A DNA stretch of 64,000 nucleotides from Bordetella parapertussis. GTDB taxonomy: Bacteria; Pseudomonadota; Gammaproteobacteria; Burkholderiales; Casimicrobiaceae. A program made the position numbers and the translations under genes. Location: positions 37,055-101,054 of the forward strand of contig CALQLA020000013.1 of NCBI GenBank assembly GCA_943331295.2, written 5' to 3'. Below the pieces are notes generated by a model. The model did no database searches. It saw only the letters and a program-made list of their open reading frames with translations, and had not been told where the DNA came from. Every line of letters begins with the position of its first letter. The first letter of the stretch is position 1. This document shows positions 45,318 to 53,907 of the stretch, one piece after another.

Positions 45318-45745
45318 TCATCGCGTGTCGAGGAACGGCGCGATGTTCTTCATGGCCCTGGCGACGAACTCCTCCTTCTCGCCGACCGGCGCCACGTAGT
45401 GCAATGCCGATCGCGCGGCGTCCTCGCCCTCGGTGCGGGCGAGTATCCAGGCCGCCAGGTACGGCGAGGCAAGGCAGCCGCCCGCGGTGGCGACGTTGCC
45501 TGCCGCGAAGAACGGCTGGTTCAGCACTTCGACGCCGGCCTCCTGGACCCAGGGCTTGGTGACGAGATCGGTGCAGGCGGGGACGGATCCCAGCAGGCCG
45601 AGCTTCGCGAGGATGAGCGTGCCTGAGCACTGCGCGCCGATGAGCTGGCGCGCGGGATCGAGCCGCAGCGACGCCATGAGCACGGGGTCGTTGACGATCT
45701 CCCGCGTTCGTTGAAGCCCTGGAAGGTGAGGATCGCGACGTGCAT
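45318..45745 (-). pseudogene. DJ-1/PfpI family gene with large internal deletion
   Basis: The start (MHVAILTFQGFNE at 45745) is that of a DJ-1/PfpI protein, but coding then jumps at about 45703-45710 to REIVNDPVLMASLRLDPARQ in another frame. It continues normally through LIGAQCSGTLILAKLGLLGS (nucleophile elbow Cys), NQPFFAAGNVATAGGCLASP and EEFVARAMKNIAPFLD. About 60-65 residues between the first strand and the REIV helix are gone. With the middle missing and a frame change, no full protein can be made. Intact homologues are about 205 residues. Confidence 0.85.
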
Positions 45746-45765
45746 GGGATGGACGACCAGAGGTC

Positions 45766-46602
45766 CTATGCGGCATGCTTGCGGAACATGCCGACGTGGA
45801 TGTCGCTCGGCAGGGAGGACGCGGCGAGCGCGAGGACCGCCAGTGCCGGATACATCAGCGCCGAACTCGCGACGCCTTGCGTCGATCGCAGGCGCGCCCA
45901 CAACCCGGCGACGCGCATGCTGGCAAGCGGGAACTGCTCGACCTCGCCAAACCCGTTGCCTTCCATGAATGCCTTCAGCGTCGACGGCGAGAAATAAGTC
46001 AGGTGCGGCGAGGCCAGCCCCTTCTGCCACAACCGTTCGAACGGCCCGGGCATGCCCACGGCCGCCAGCAGGCGGCTGGTGCGGAACAGTATTCCGTCGC
46101 TGGTCGGGAGGTTGATGACCAACAGGCCGTCGTCGGCAAGCAGTCGACGGGATGCCGCCAGGGCGCCGGCGGGATCAGGCAGGTGCTCGAAGACGTCGTT
46201 GAAGACGATCGCCGAGTAGGTCGTTCCTCCCGGCGGCAGCGCATCGGGAAAGAATCCCCTGTGCACGACGTGCCCGCGGGCGGCGACTTCGGTCGCGACG
46301 TCGTCGGCCGGCTCCACCGCGACGCTGCGGAATCCGCGCCTTGCCGCTTCGTCCAGGAACCAGCCGCGACCGCACCCGACCTCGAGAATCGGAGCTCCCG
46401 CCGGGACGTTGCGTGCCATGCGGTCCAGCAGGACGGCGAAGTTCTCCCGACGGAGCGTCTCGATGCCGGCAATCTCGCAGCCGGCGCCGCCGGCGAGGGA
46501 CGATTGCCAGAAGTCACATCGAGGACACCGGTTTACCCACGGCTTGATCGCGACCATGGGTGACCCGCAAACCAGGCATTGCATCTTTGCACCGTTCGCC
46601 AT
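45766..46602 (-). CDS. SAM-dependent methyltransferase with N-terminal zinc ribbon
   Basis: 278 residues. The N-terminus carries two CxxC pairs (MQCLVCGSPMVA; VNRCPRCDFWQ) before a Methyltransf_23-type domain with ILEVGCGRGWFLDEAARRG, VAVEPADDVATEVA and FNDVFEHLPDPAGAL. The end is hydrophobic (LMYPALAVLALAASSL) and may touch the membrane. This architecture is common in sugar or lipid modification, but no partner gene is near. It begins 16 bases from the truncated GNAT. Confidence 0.85.
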   Translation of the reverse strand: MANGAKMQCLVCGSPMVAIKPWVNRCPRCDFWQSSLAGGAGCEIAGIETLRRENFAVLLDRMARNVPAGAPILEVGCGRGWFLDEAARRGFRSVAVEPADDVATEVAARGHVVHRGFFPDALPPGGTTYSAIVFNDVFEHLPDPAGALAASRRLLADDGLLVINLPTSDGILFRTSRLLAAVGMPGPFERLWQKGLASPHLTYFSPSTLKAFMEGNGFGEVEQFPLASMRVAGLWARLRSTQGVASSALMYPALAVLALAASSLPSDIHVGMFRKHAA

Positions 46603-46618
46603 GACGTTCCCCGGTACG

Positions 46619-46914
46619 TCAGGAACCGTCCGCGATTGTACGACGATCGATCCCGTTGCATGCGACGAGCGAGACCGTCGGCGCGCGCGGCGCCCCGACG
46701 GGCACTTCCACCCCGACATACGGCGGACAGTCCGCGAACCCGTTGGCTTCGTTGCGGCGACGGGCCGACGTCATGAACAGCGCGGCTTCGAGACATGCGC
46801 TCCGGTAGCCGAACGTTCCCGCATCGGCGAGCAGGCGACCGAGCAAGCGTTCACCCAGCGTCATCCCGCGAAACGCCGGCCGGACGCAGAGGCGCCTGAT
46901 CTCGGCGACACCTA
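46619..46914 (-). pseudogene. GNAT fragment lacking its N-terminal half
   Basis: In one minus-strand frame AEIRRLCVRPAFRGMTLGER, LLGRLLADAGTFGYRSACLE and TSARRRNEANGFADCPPYV form the CoA-binding and C-terminal parts of a GNAT. Similarity begins directly after the stop codon of the SDR gene (46912-46914), and the usual first 65 or so residues are absent. No start codon fits upstream. A deletion joining the two genes is likely. Confidence 0.75.
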
Positions 46915-47639
46915 CGGCCAACCGCCCGTGAAGTAGATGACCTGGCCGATGACGAAGCTCGATCGCCCCGATGCCAGAAAGGCAACCAGTTCGCTGATTT
47001 CCTGCGGCGTGCCGAGACGGCCCATGGGCACAACGCTCGCAATCAGCTCCCTTCCCTTCGGGTCGTCCACGAAGCGCGCGCGCGCGGGTAATACATCTCG
47101 CTGTGCAGGTAATTCGGCGCCACGACGTTGACCTGGATTCCGGCGCTCGCCACTTCGCGCGCCATCGCCAGCGCAAACGTCGTCGTCGCGGCCCGTATCG
47201 ACGTCGGGACCGCGTGGCCCTGCTCGGGACGCAACGCGCGGGCGGACGTGATGAACACGAAGCTGCCGGCCCCTCGCGCCTTCATGCCCGGCAGCAGCCG
47301 CTGCGCCAGTTGCACCGGGAACATGAAGACGGCTTCGAACGTGTTCCGCAGGTTGGCAGGCTCGATTTCGCCGATGGGTTGGGGCGTGGTCGGATGGACA
47401 TCGTTCGAAACGACGGCATCGAGTTCGATGCCGCAGGCGCCAAGCTCCGCGGCGATCGCCTCCGGGTCCTGCGCGGCGAGGCACTCGATCCCGTGCCTTC
47501 CGGCAGGGAAAGCATCGCGCGCGCCCGAGTCGATGAACGCGGCGTCGTGGCAGATGACTCGCGCGCCTTGTTCGACGAGTGTCTCGGCGACACCGGGGCC
47601 GGCGTACTGCGTGACGTTGGTGACGAGGCCGTTTCGCAT
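46912..47639 (-). pseudogene. SDR-family gene with dinucleotide-repeat frameshift
   Basis: From ATG 47639 (MRNGLVTNVTQYAGPG) it reads as a short-chain dehydrogenase-like protein: GSFVFITSARALRPEQGHA, TSIRAATTTFALAMAREVA, IQVNVVAPNYLHSEMYYP. In a CG dinucleotide run (47074-47086) the frame is lost, and the ending PKGRELIASVVPMGRLGTP and SSFVIGQVIYFTGGWP is in another frame. Losing one CG unit restores it (about 242 residues). The N-terminus lacks the TGxxxGxG loop, and the catalytic Tyr position appears to be Pro with Arg kept, recalling halohydrin dehalogenase-like SDRs. Confidence 0.8.
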
Positions 47640-47773
47640 GATCGGTCCTTTACGGTGAAACGGCGATTTCAGCGCCGAACCTGCCGGGCTTGACGCGACG
47701 GAGCCTGACGCGCGGCAGCTTGTGGCCGGGTCGGGCGCCAACGCCACGGTGCCTGGGATCGACGCGCTTCGGG

Positions 47774-48226
47774 TCAGGGGACTCGCGAGGAGTGGTGGTT
47801 GACCAGCACCCACGCGCCGCCCTCGCGCTGAAACGCCATCGAGTAGCGGGACGGATTGACCACGTCCTTGCCGTCGCGGTTGTCCTTGAACGTGTAGGTC
47901 CCGCTGTTCAGCGCGACGTCGCCGTAGACCTGCACGTGCTGCTCCGTGAAGACAACCCGGGCGGAGGGACGACTGGCGGCGTTCTTGAAGTAGTCGGCGA
48001 TGGCGGCGGGCGTCGTCGCGATGGACTGCATCGTCGTTCCCCAGAAGACAGCCCCCTTGCCGTACATCGCCGTGATCCGCGCCGGGTCGCGGCTGTCGTA
48101 GGCCGCGCGCCAGGCGTCGGTCGCCGCGAGAACTTCCGCGGTGGCCTGGTCCGGAGACACCGTTGCGCCAGTGCCGGCGCATCCCGCAAGCAACAGGAAA
48201 GAAGACAGGCAGGCAATCCTCCTCAT
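47774..48226 (-). CDS. SnoaL/DUF4440-like lipoprotein
   Basis: 150 residues from ATG 48226 preceded by GGAGGAG. Lipoprotein signal MRRIACLSSFLLLAGCAG with lipobox LAGC (Cys about residue 16). Mature part is NTF2-fold: VLAATDAWRAAYDSRDPARI, MYGKGAVFWGTTMQS, then YSMAFQREGGAWVLVNHHSS. Likely anchored in the outer or inner membrane facing the periplasm. Related to calcium/calmodulin-kinase association-type SnoaL proteins; activity unknown. Confidence 0.87.
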   Translation of the reverse strand: MRRIACLSSFLLLAGCAGTGATVSPDQATAEVLAATDAWRAAYDSRDPARITAMYGKGAVFWGTTMQSIATTPAAIADYFKNAASRPSARVVFTEQHVQVYGDVALNSGTYTFKDNRDGKDVVNPSRYSMAFQREGGAWVLVNHHSSRVP

Positions 48227-48340
48227 CGAAATTCTCCTCCGGGAGTTGGCGAACGGCTCAGGCGATCGCGATAAGCGCGGAACCTTCTCTCGCGACGTCC
48301 GGCGCAACAGACCACCTGGCGATCCGCAGCGAGCGACCGG

Positions 48341-48793
48341 TCAGTCGTCACGCAGGCGCTTGCGCAGGAAATGCCGGGAATGGCCATGCGGGAAGTCTTC
48401 CAGCGTGCCGAATATCTCGTAGCCTGCACGAGTGTAAAGGGCGACGCTCTGGAAGGTGAACGTATCGAGATAGGCGCCACGGCAACCCTGCGCCCGGCCT
48501 TCGGCCTCGGCATGGCGGAGCAACCGGGCCCCGACGCCCTGGCACCTGTGTTGCGGATCGACCCAGAGCGCCAGGATGTTGAGCCAGCCCAAATATATCT
48601 CGCCGTGGATTCCGCCGATAAGCGCATGGTCCGCGCGGCGCGCCGTCACGCAGAGGCGCGTGATCGTGCCGTCGCCGGTGTGCTCGGTATTCGCTCGGGA
48701 CAACCCGTCGAAAATCGCGCGCGTGACGTCGGCGCCGGGTTCGCTTTCGACGGCGATGCGCAGGGTGTCGGATAACGGCAGGGTCGATGGCAT
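48341..48793 (-). CDS. GNAT family N-acetyltransferase
   Basis: 150 residues starting MPSTLPLSDTLRIAVESEPG. LALWVDPQHRCQGVGARLLR is the CoA-binding motif and LYTRAGYEIFGTLEDFP the terminal signature, as in the subgroup active on small amines. Full length. The longer ORF-track start at 49387 runs antisense through the thioesterase gene and is rejected. Confidence 0.87.
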   Translation of the reverse strand: MPSTLPLSDTLRIAVESEPGADVTRAIFDGLSRANTEHTGDGTITRLCVTARRADHALIGGIHGEIYLGWLNILALWVDPQHRCQGVGARLLRHAEAEGRAQGCRGAYLDTFTFQSVALYTRAGYEIFGTLEDFPHGHSRHFLRKRLRDD

Positions 48794-48837
48794 GTTGTCC
48801 GATCGTGGGGGGCCGTGGGGCCGGGCGTCACCGCGCT

Positions 48838-49263
48838 TCACGCCTTTGCCGGCCAGGTGCCGCGCGGCGGAATGGCGTAGGTGCCCACCGCATGGGCCAC
48901 CGGCAGCGCGACGCCGTCGGAGTACAGCGACACCGCGCCGACGGCGAGCGACCTGCCGACCTTCATCAGCCTGCAGACGGCGATGATGTCCGCGTTGGCC
49001 AGCGGCTTGCGCATGAAGTTGACGGTGAGGCTCGTGGAGACGACGAGCGGGACGATGCCGATCTCGCCCATGATGGCTACGTAGAGCGCGACGTCGGCGA
49101 CGGCCATCAGCACCGGGCCGGACACCGTGCCGCCGGGCCGCAACTCGGCGACGCTGACGGGGTGCCGGACCGTCGCGCCGAAGTCGCCCACGGCGTCGAC
49201 CGTGCACTTCGTCTGCGGGAATTCGGCCTCGAGGAACGCGGCGATCGCGGTTGTGCTGGGCAT
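48838..49263 (-). CDS. PaaI-type hotdog-fold thioesterase
   Basis: 141 residues. Hotdog core with GGTVSGPVLMAVADVALYVA, VVSTSLTVNFMRKPLANADI and MKVGRSLAVGAVSLYSDG. The active-site aspartate lies in the ADVALY helix. It should hydrolyse acyl-CoA or aryl-CoA thioesters. It has no phenylacetate genes around it, so the physiological substrate is open. Confidence 0.9.
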   Translation of the reverse strand: MPSTTAIAAFLEAEFPQTKCTVDAVGDFGATVRHPVSVAELRPGGTVSGPVLMAVADVALYVAIMGEIGIVPLVVSTSLTVNFMRKPLANADIIAVCRLMKVGRSLAVGAVSLYSDGVALPVAHAVGTYAIPPRGTWPAKA

Positions 49264-49379
49264 GGCGCAGGGCGGAGTCGGGCTCGTTCGTGCCGGCTAG
49301 CGTACCAGTTGTGGAGCACGCCGCGATAGCGATCGGCGACGTGACGCCGTCTGCGGGCACGGATGCCTCGAACGCCGGG

Positions 49380-49847
49380 TCAGGCAACTGGCGGAAAGGA
49401 CTTGGACATCTGCGCCAGCTTGATGCCGGCGATGGGCGTGGTGTACTCGACGACGCGGTAGTCGTGGCGCTCGTAGAAGGGAACGTTCCTTTCCATGATC
49501 GTGTTCGTTGTCAGGTCCACGCGCTCGATGTCTCCAAGCGCCGCCTCGAGTGCGCTGAGCAACGCGGAACCGACGCCTTTCCCATGCCTGGACGGCGCGA
49601 CGGCAAGCGCGCGAATCGTGCAAACCCGACCCTCGATCAGCCCCCGGACGTAGCCCACGATGCGGTCGTCTTCCCTCGCAACGAGCGCAATCCCGTGCCG
49701 GACGTGCTCCGCAATCGCCGCCATCGGCTCCTGGAGGGGCGGGATATCCTGCGTGCCGCATCGGCGACCCTCGTCCTCGAAGGCGAGCATCTGGAGGCTG
49801 TGCATGGCGGCGACATCGGAGTCACGCGCGCGATTGATGGTGAGCAT
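49380..49847 (-). CDS. GNAT family N-acetyltransferase
   Basis: 155 residues, MLTINRARDSDVAAMHSLQM at the start. CoA motif IRALAVAPSRHGKGVGSALL and PFYERHDYRVVEYTTPIAG near the C-terminus. Tenth GNAT (counting fragments) in the accessory strip. Substrate unknown. The 138-base gap to its right (49848-49985) has no gene. Confidence 0.88.
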   Translation of the reverse strand: MLTINRARDSDVAAMHSLQMLAFEDEGRRCGTQDIPPLQEPMAAIAEHVRHGIALVAREDDRIVGYVRGLIEGRVCTIRALAVAPSRHGKGVGSALLSALEAALGDIERVDLTTNTIMERNVPFYERHDYRVVEYTTPIAGIKLAQMSKSFPPVA

Positions 49848-49985
49848 GTCTCGAGTCGCTCGGGCTTACCGGTTAGCTTGGGGGCCGCCGCGGCGGCGTC
49901 GGCGCTGCGGGGGCGCAGATGATCTCGCGTGGCAATTGTGGCTCCCGTATCTTGCGCAGGGTACGTCTTGGCGAACGGTCGGGCC

Positions 49986-50417
49986 TCACCGGTTCGCCCA
50001 CAGGGAGATAGCGCCGATTGCATAGAGCACCCCGAGCACGAGGCAGATGCTCGACGAAACCAGCCAGAACGTTGTGGAGTTTTCCGGGAACGCCGGCTTC
50101 AGCAGCGGGAATGCCAGCGCGCGCAAGAGGAAGGTGACGCAGACCGCGACGAGGACGAACCCGGTGCCAGGTAGCTCGCCGATGACTCGCGCCGCCGAGA
50201 AAGCATACAGCGCCCAAACAAGCAGGACGCCCGCTATCGCCAGGGTGATGAGGGTTGGCTGGAGCTTTCCTGCCTCAACGGCGCGAGCCATGCGTTCGCC
50301 TGCGCCCATGAAGCGATAGGCCGGAGCACCGAGTCGTATGCATGCGAGGTGCGCCAGCGCGGCGATTGTGGTGAGCGTGCCGGCTGCAAGAAGTGCGGCA
50401 AGGCCGGCGTTGTGCAT
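49986..50417 (-). CDS. Four-helix membrane protein, unknown
   Basis: 143 residues from ATG 50417 (MHNAGLAALLAAGTLTTIAA), where the first membrane helix begins. Four hydrophobic segments are clear, including ITLAIAGVLLVWALYAF and FWLVSSSICLVLGVLYAIGA. The R-M-A-R-A-V-E segment after helix 1 is conserved-looking in related DUF-type proteins, but I do not name a family. It does not overlap its neighbours. Confidence 0.78.
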   Translation of the reverse strand: MHNAGLAALLAAGTLTTIAALAHLACIRLGAPAYRFMGAGERMARAVEAGKLQPTLITLAIAGVLLVWALYAFSAARVIGELPGTGFVLVAVCVTFLLRALAFPLLKPAFPENSTTFWLVSSSICLVLGVLYAIGAISLWANR

Positions 50418-50596
50418 GGGTTTGGCGAGGCCTGACGCATGAGTTGAGGGGCGCGCCGCAAAGGCGTGCAACGAGTTGAAGTCCTTCCCCGGTGCGTCGC
50501 CTCGAATGCGTGGAATGGCCTCCCCCGGCTCGAGCGGCATCGACCGTGCCAGATTGGAAATGGGCTCAAATCCAGTCGCCCGGAGGACGCGGCGTG

Positions 50597-50662
50597 ATGA
50601 AGACTACTACCGTCGGCCGCGGCTTGGCAACGAGCGTGTTCACGCTGCACGGAGGGTCCCCT
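50597..50662 (+). mobile_element. IS110-type transposase N-terminal remnant
   Basis: Codons from ATG 50597 read MKTTTVGRGLATSVFTLHGG. This closely follows the invariant opening of IS110 family transposases (MK.TTVGIDLAK.VFQ.HG), but the catalytic Asp position has become Gly, and similarity stops after about 20 codons. It lies in a 255-base gap (50418-50672) otherwise without genes. It is a scrap left from an insertion followed by deletion. Confidence 0.6.
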
Positions 50663-50672
50663 CGCGCGAAAA

Positions 50673-51080
50673 TCAGGCGTCGTTTCGGCTGCCCTTGTTC
50701 CGCGTCGGCGGAAAGTACCACCAGCCCGCGAGGACCAGCGCGGCGAAGAGGGTGTACGCCAACGCGAAGAGCCAGGAGGGAGCCTCGTAGAAGATGATGC
50801 GCTGCAGCCAATGCTCGATGAAGCTCCTCGTGTAGCCGGAGGCGCCCGCCCGAACCCTCAGCCAGGATTCCAATGTGGTGAGAGGGCACAACTCTCCGAG
50901 CCAGGCTTGTGCCGCGACGAATGCGATGGCTCCGAGATGGGCCAGCCGGAACCACCAGCCGTCGACCCAGAGCCAACCGAGCCGGCTTCCGGTGACAACG
51001 AGCACAAGCCCTCCGACGACGAACACGACGACAGCGAAGTGCACGACGAGCACGGCATCGGCAAGAAGCTGGTACGGCAC
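50673..51080 (-). CDS. DUF2784 domain membrane protein
   Basis: 135 residues from GTG 51080 (VPYQLLADAVLVVHFAVVVF). Family blocks LADAVLVVHFAVVVFVVGG, the tryptophan-rich WVDGWWFRLAHLGAI, and GELCPLTTLESWLRVRAGAS with HWLQRIIFYEAPSW. Four membrane spans. Function unknown. It is the gene closest to the recombinase remnant, the 'first cassette' position if the strip is integron-derived. Confidence 0.88.
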   Translation of the reverse strand: MPYQLLADAVLVVHFAVVVFVVGGLVLVVTGSRLGWLWVDGWWFRLAHLGAIAFVAAQAWLGELCPLTTLESWLRVRAGASGYTRSFIEHWLQRIIFYEAPSWLFALAYTLFAALVLAGWWYFPPTRNKGSRNDA

Positions 51081-51485
51081 TGCGGAGGTTCCCTCGACGC
51101 CTGACCTGACGGTTAACCGGCGGCTCGCGGGGCGCGAAGCGCCGCCCGCGGGACGTCCGTGTCGAACGCCGGTCTTGAAACCGGCTTGCTGGCCAATGCT
51201 GTTCAGCGTGCCGGGCGCGAGTTCGTCGCCCGGTCTTCCGGGCTGGTCGCGCGGGCCGGCTTCGCAGGGTGCCTGAATTGGCGGTGGCTCCCACGCGTCG
51301 CGACCAGGGCCCAGCCTTCGTCGGAGAGCCGCCGAAGGATATCGCTGACTTTCACCCCAAGAATTATGCGCTTTCCGGTTGGATTGGCTCAACTCGCGGC
51401 CTGACTCCAATTGGACTACCGGAGCGACGGACCGCCAACCGTCAGTCCGCTGGGCGACTGAAGCAGGAACAAGGAAAAAACCCAA
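51081..51485. other. 405-base non-coding stretch next to the recombinase scrap
   Basis: No gene is convincing. Short hairpins occur (GCCGGTCTTGAAACCGGC near 51169; CGGTTAACCG near 51112). GTTGGAT at 51378-51384 fits the GTTRRRY core consensus used by integron integrases, but a single core site is weak evidence. The 51330-51480 part has lower GC than its surroundings, suggesting foreign or decayed DNA. Confidence 0.5.
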
Positions 51486-51665
51486 GTGCTCGGCGTCGAA
51501 GGCGCATTGCGCCGTCGGTTCGAGCGGGCGCACGCGCCGCACGCGGCGGATCCTGCCGAAGGGCAGGGCGCGGTCCGGCTCACGAGCGCACTCGCGGCGA
51601 AGTATCCGGCCGCGGCAGGGGAGCGGGGCTGGCAGTACGTGTTCCCCGCCCGCCGGCGCGGCGAC
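51486..51665 (+). pseudogene. Tyrosine recombinase (integron integrase-like) fragment
   Basis: About 60 codons read LGVEGALRRRFERAHAPHAAD, GQGAVRLTSALAAKYPAA and GERGWQYVFPARRRG. The string LALARKYPxAxxEWxWQYVFPA is the hallmark of the insert between the core and catalytic parts of IntI-type recombinases. Both the N-terminal part and the catalytic box with HxxR and Tyr are missing; the fragment stops where the asnS stop codon begins. It is transcribed rightward, away from the minus-strand accessory strip. Confidence 0.65.
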
Positions 51666-53066
<1,401 letters not shown>

Positions 53067-53151
53067 CGTTGTTCTCCGGCCGCGGCGGTTGGGCGGCGGT
53101 CAAGGGCGCGGCGACATGCCGCGGTGTTGGGTCGATGGATCTGCGTCGCGG

Positions 53152-53892
53152 TCAGCGCGGTGCCGGCTTGAACCTGATGTCGCCGTACCACGCCTGGATC
53201 GATTCGCCGGTGTTGTCGGTGTCGGACAGAACGCCGTAGGCGGTGAGCTTGCCCGGCTCCTCGCCGAACGCGCGCTTGAAGTCCTCGCGCAGGTTGCGCG
53301 ACAGCGGCTGCCACTTGCCCACGCCGGCCGGCCCGCTCGACGCGACGATCATCTGCACGCGGTTCGTGCGCGGGTTGGGGATCACGGTGCCGGCGGCGCC
53401 GGCAGGTGCCCAGATGTACATCAGCGTCGCGTAGGGCGCCTCGCGGCCCGAGATCGTCTCGGCCAGCGACATCGACGCCCGGTCGCTGAACGACAGCTTC
53501 TTCTTGTCGCCGTCGAACTCGAACACGAGGCGGACGGGAGCGTCCTCCTTGCCCGCCTTCGAGTTGTCGGCGGATTCGATCAGCCGGTTGATCTTCCAGC
53601 GCCACTCGACGACCGGCCACTGCCCGAGGTCGATCGGGATGCGCTGGGCGAGGCCGGTGGCGGCGGCGGACGACACGGCTTCCAGCACCGTCACGCCGTC
53701 GACGTCGACCAGCCGGTAGTCGGTGGGCTTCTTGTTGTCGGTGATCTTGACCGTCTCCCATCCGCGCGGCGGCGCGGCGCCGGGCTTCAGCGACGAGAAC
53801 GGCACGAGGCCGGGAGGTTCCTGCGCGGTCGCGGCGAGCGCGATGGTGGCGCAGGCCAGCGCGAGCGCGGCACGGAACAGGATTCGGAGCAT
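53152..53892 (-). CDS. DUF3047 domain secreted protein
   Basis: 246 residues with signal peptide MLRILFRAALALACATIALA, cleavage near ATA-QEP. Mature DUF3047 blocks: LKPGAAPPRGWETVKITDNK, VVEWRWKINRLIESADN, LVFEFDGDKKKLSFSDRA, and TDNTGESIQAWYGDIRF at the end. A periplasmic beta-rich protein, presumed sugar- or ligand-binding by fold. It lies between asnS and the glycosyltransferase gene on the same strand. Function unknown. Confidence 0.9.
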   Translation of the reverse strand: MLRILFRAALALACATIALAATAQEPPGLVPFSSLKPGAAPPRGWETVKITDNKKPTDYRLVDVDGVTVLEAVSSAAATGLAQRIPIDLGQWPVVEWRWKINRLIESADNSKAGKEDAPVRLVFEFDGDKKKLSFSDRASMSLAETISGREAPYATLMYIWAPAGAAGTVIPNPRTNRVQMIVASSGPAGVGKWQPLSRNLREDFKRAFGEEPGKLTAYGVLSDTDNTGESIQAWYGDIRFKPAPR

Positions 53893-53907
53893 GACGTCAG
53901 GATGCCG

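Noticed and set aside
28163-51485. Canonical attC sites between the small genes
   Set aside because: Intergenic gaps were scanned by eye for paired GTTRRRY / RYYYAAC boxes in palindromes; only isolated single-box matches were seen, so no attC is claimed.
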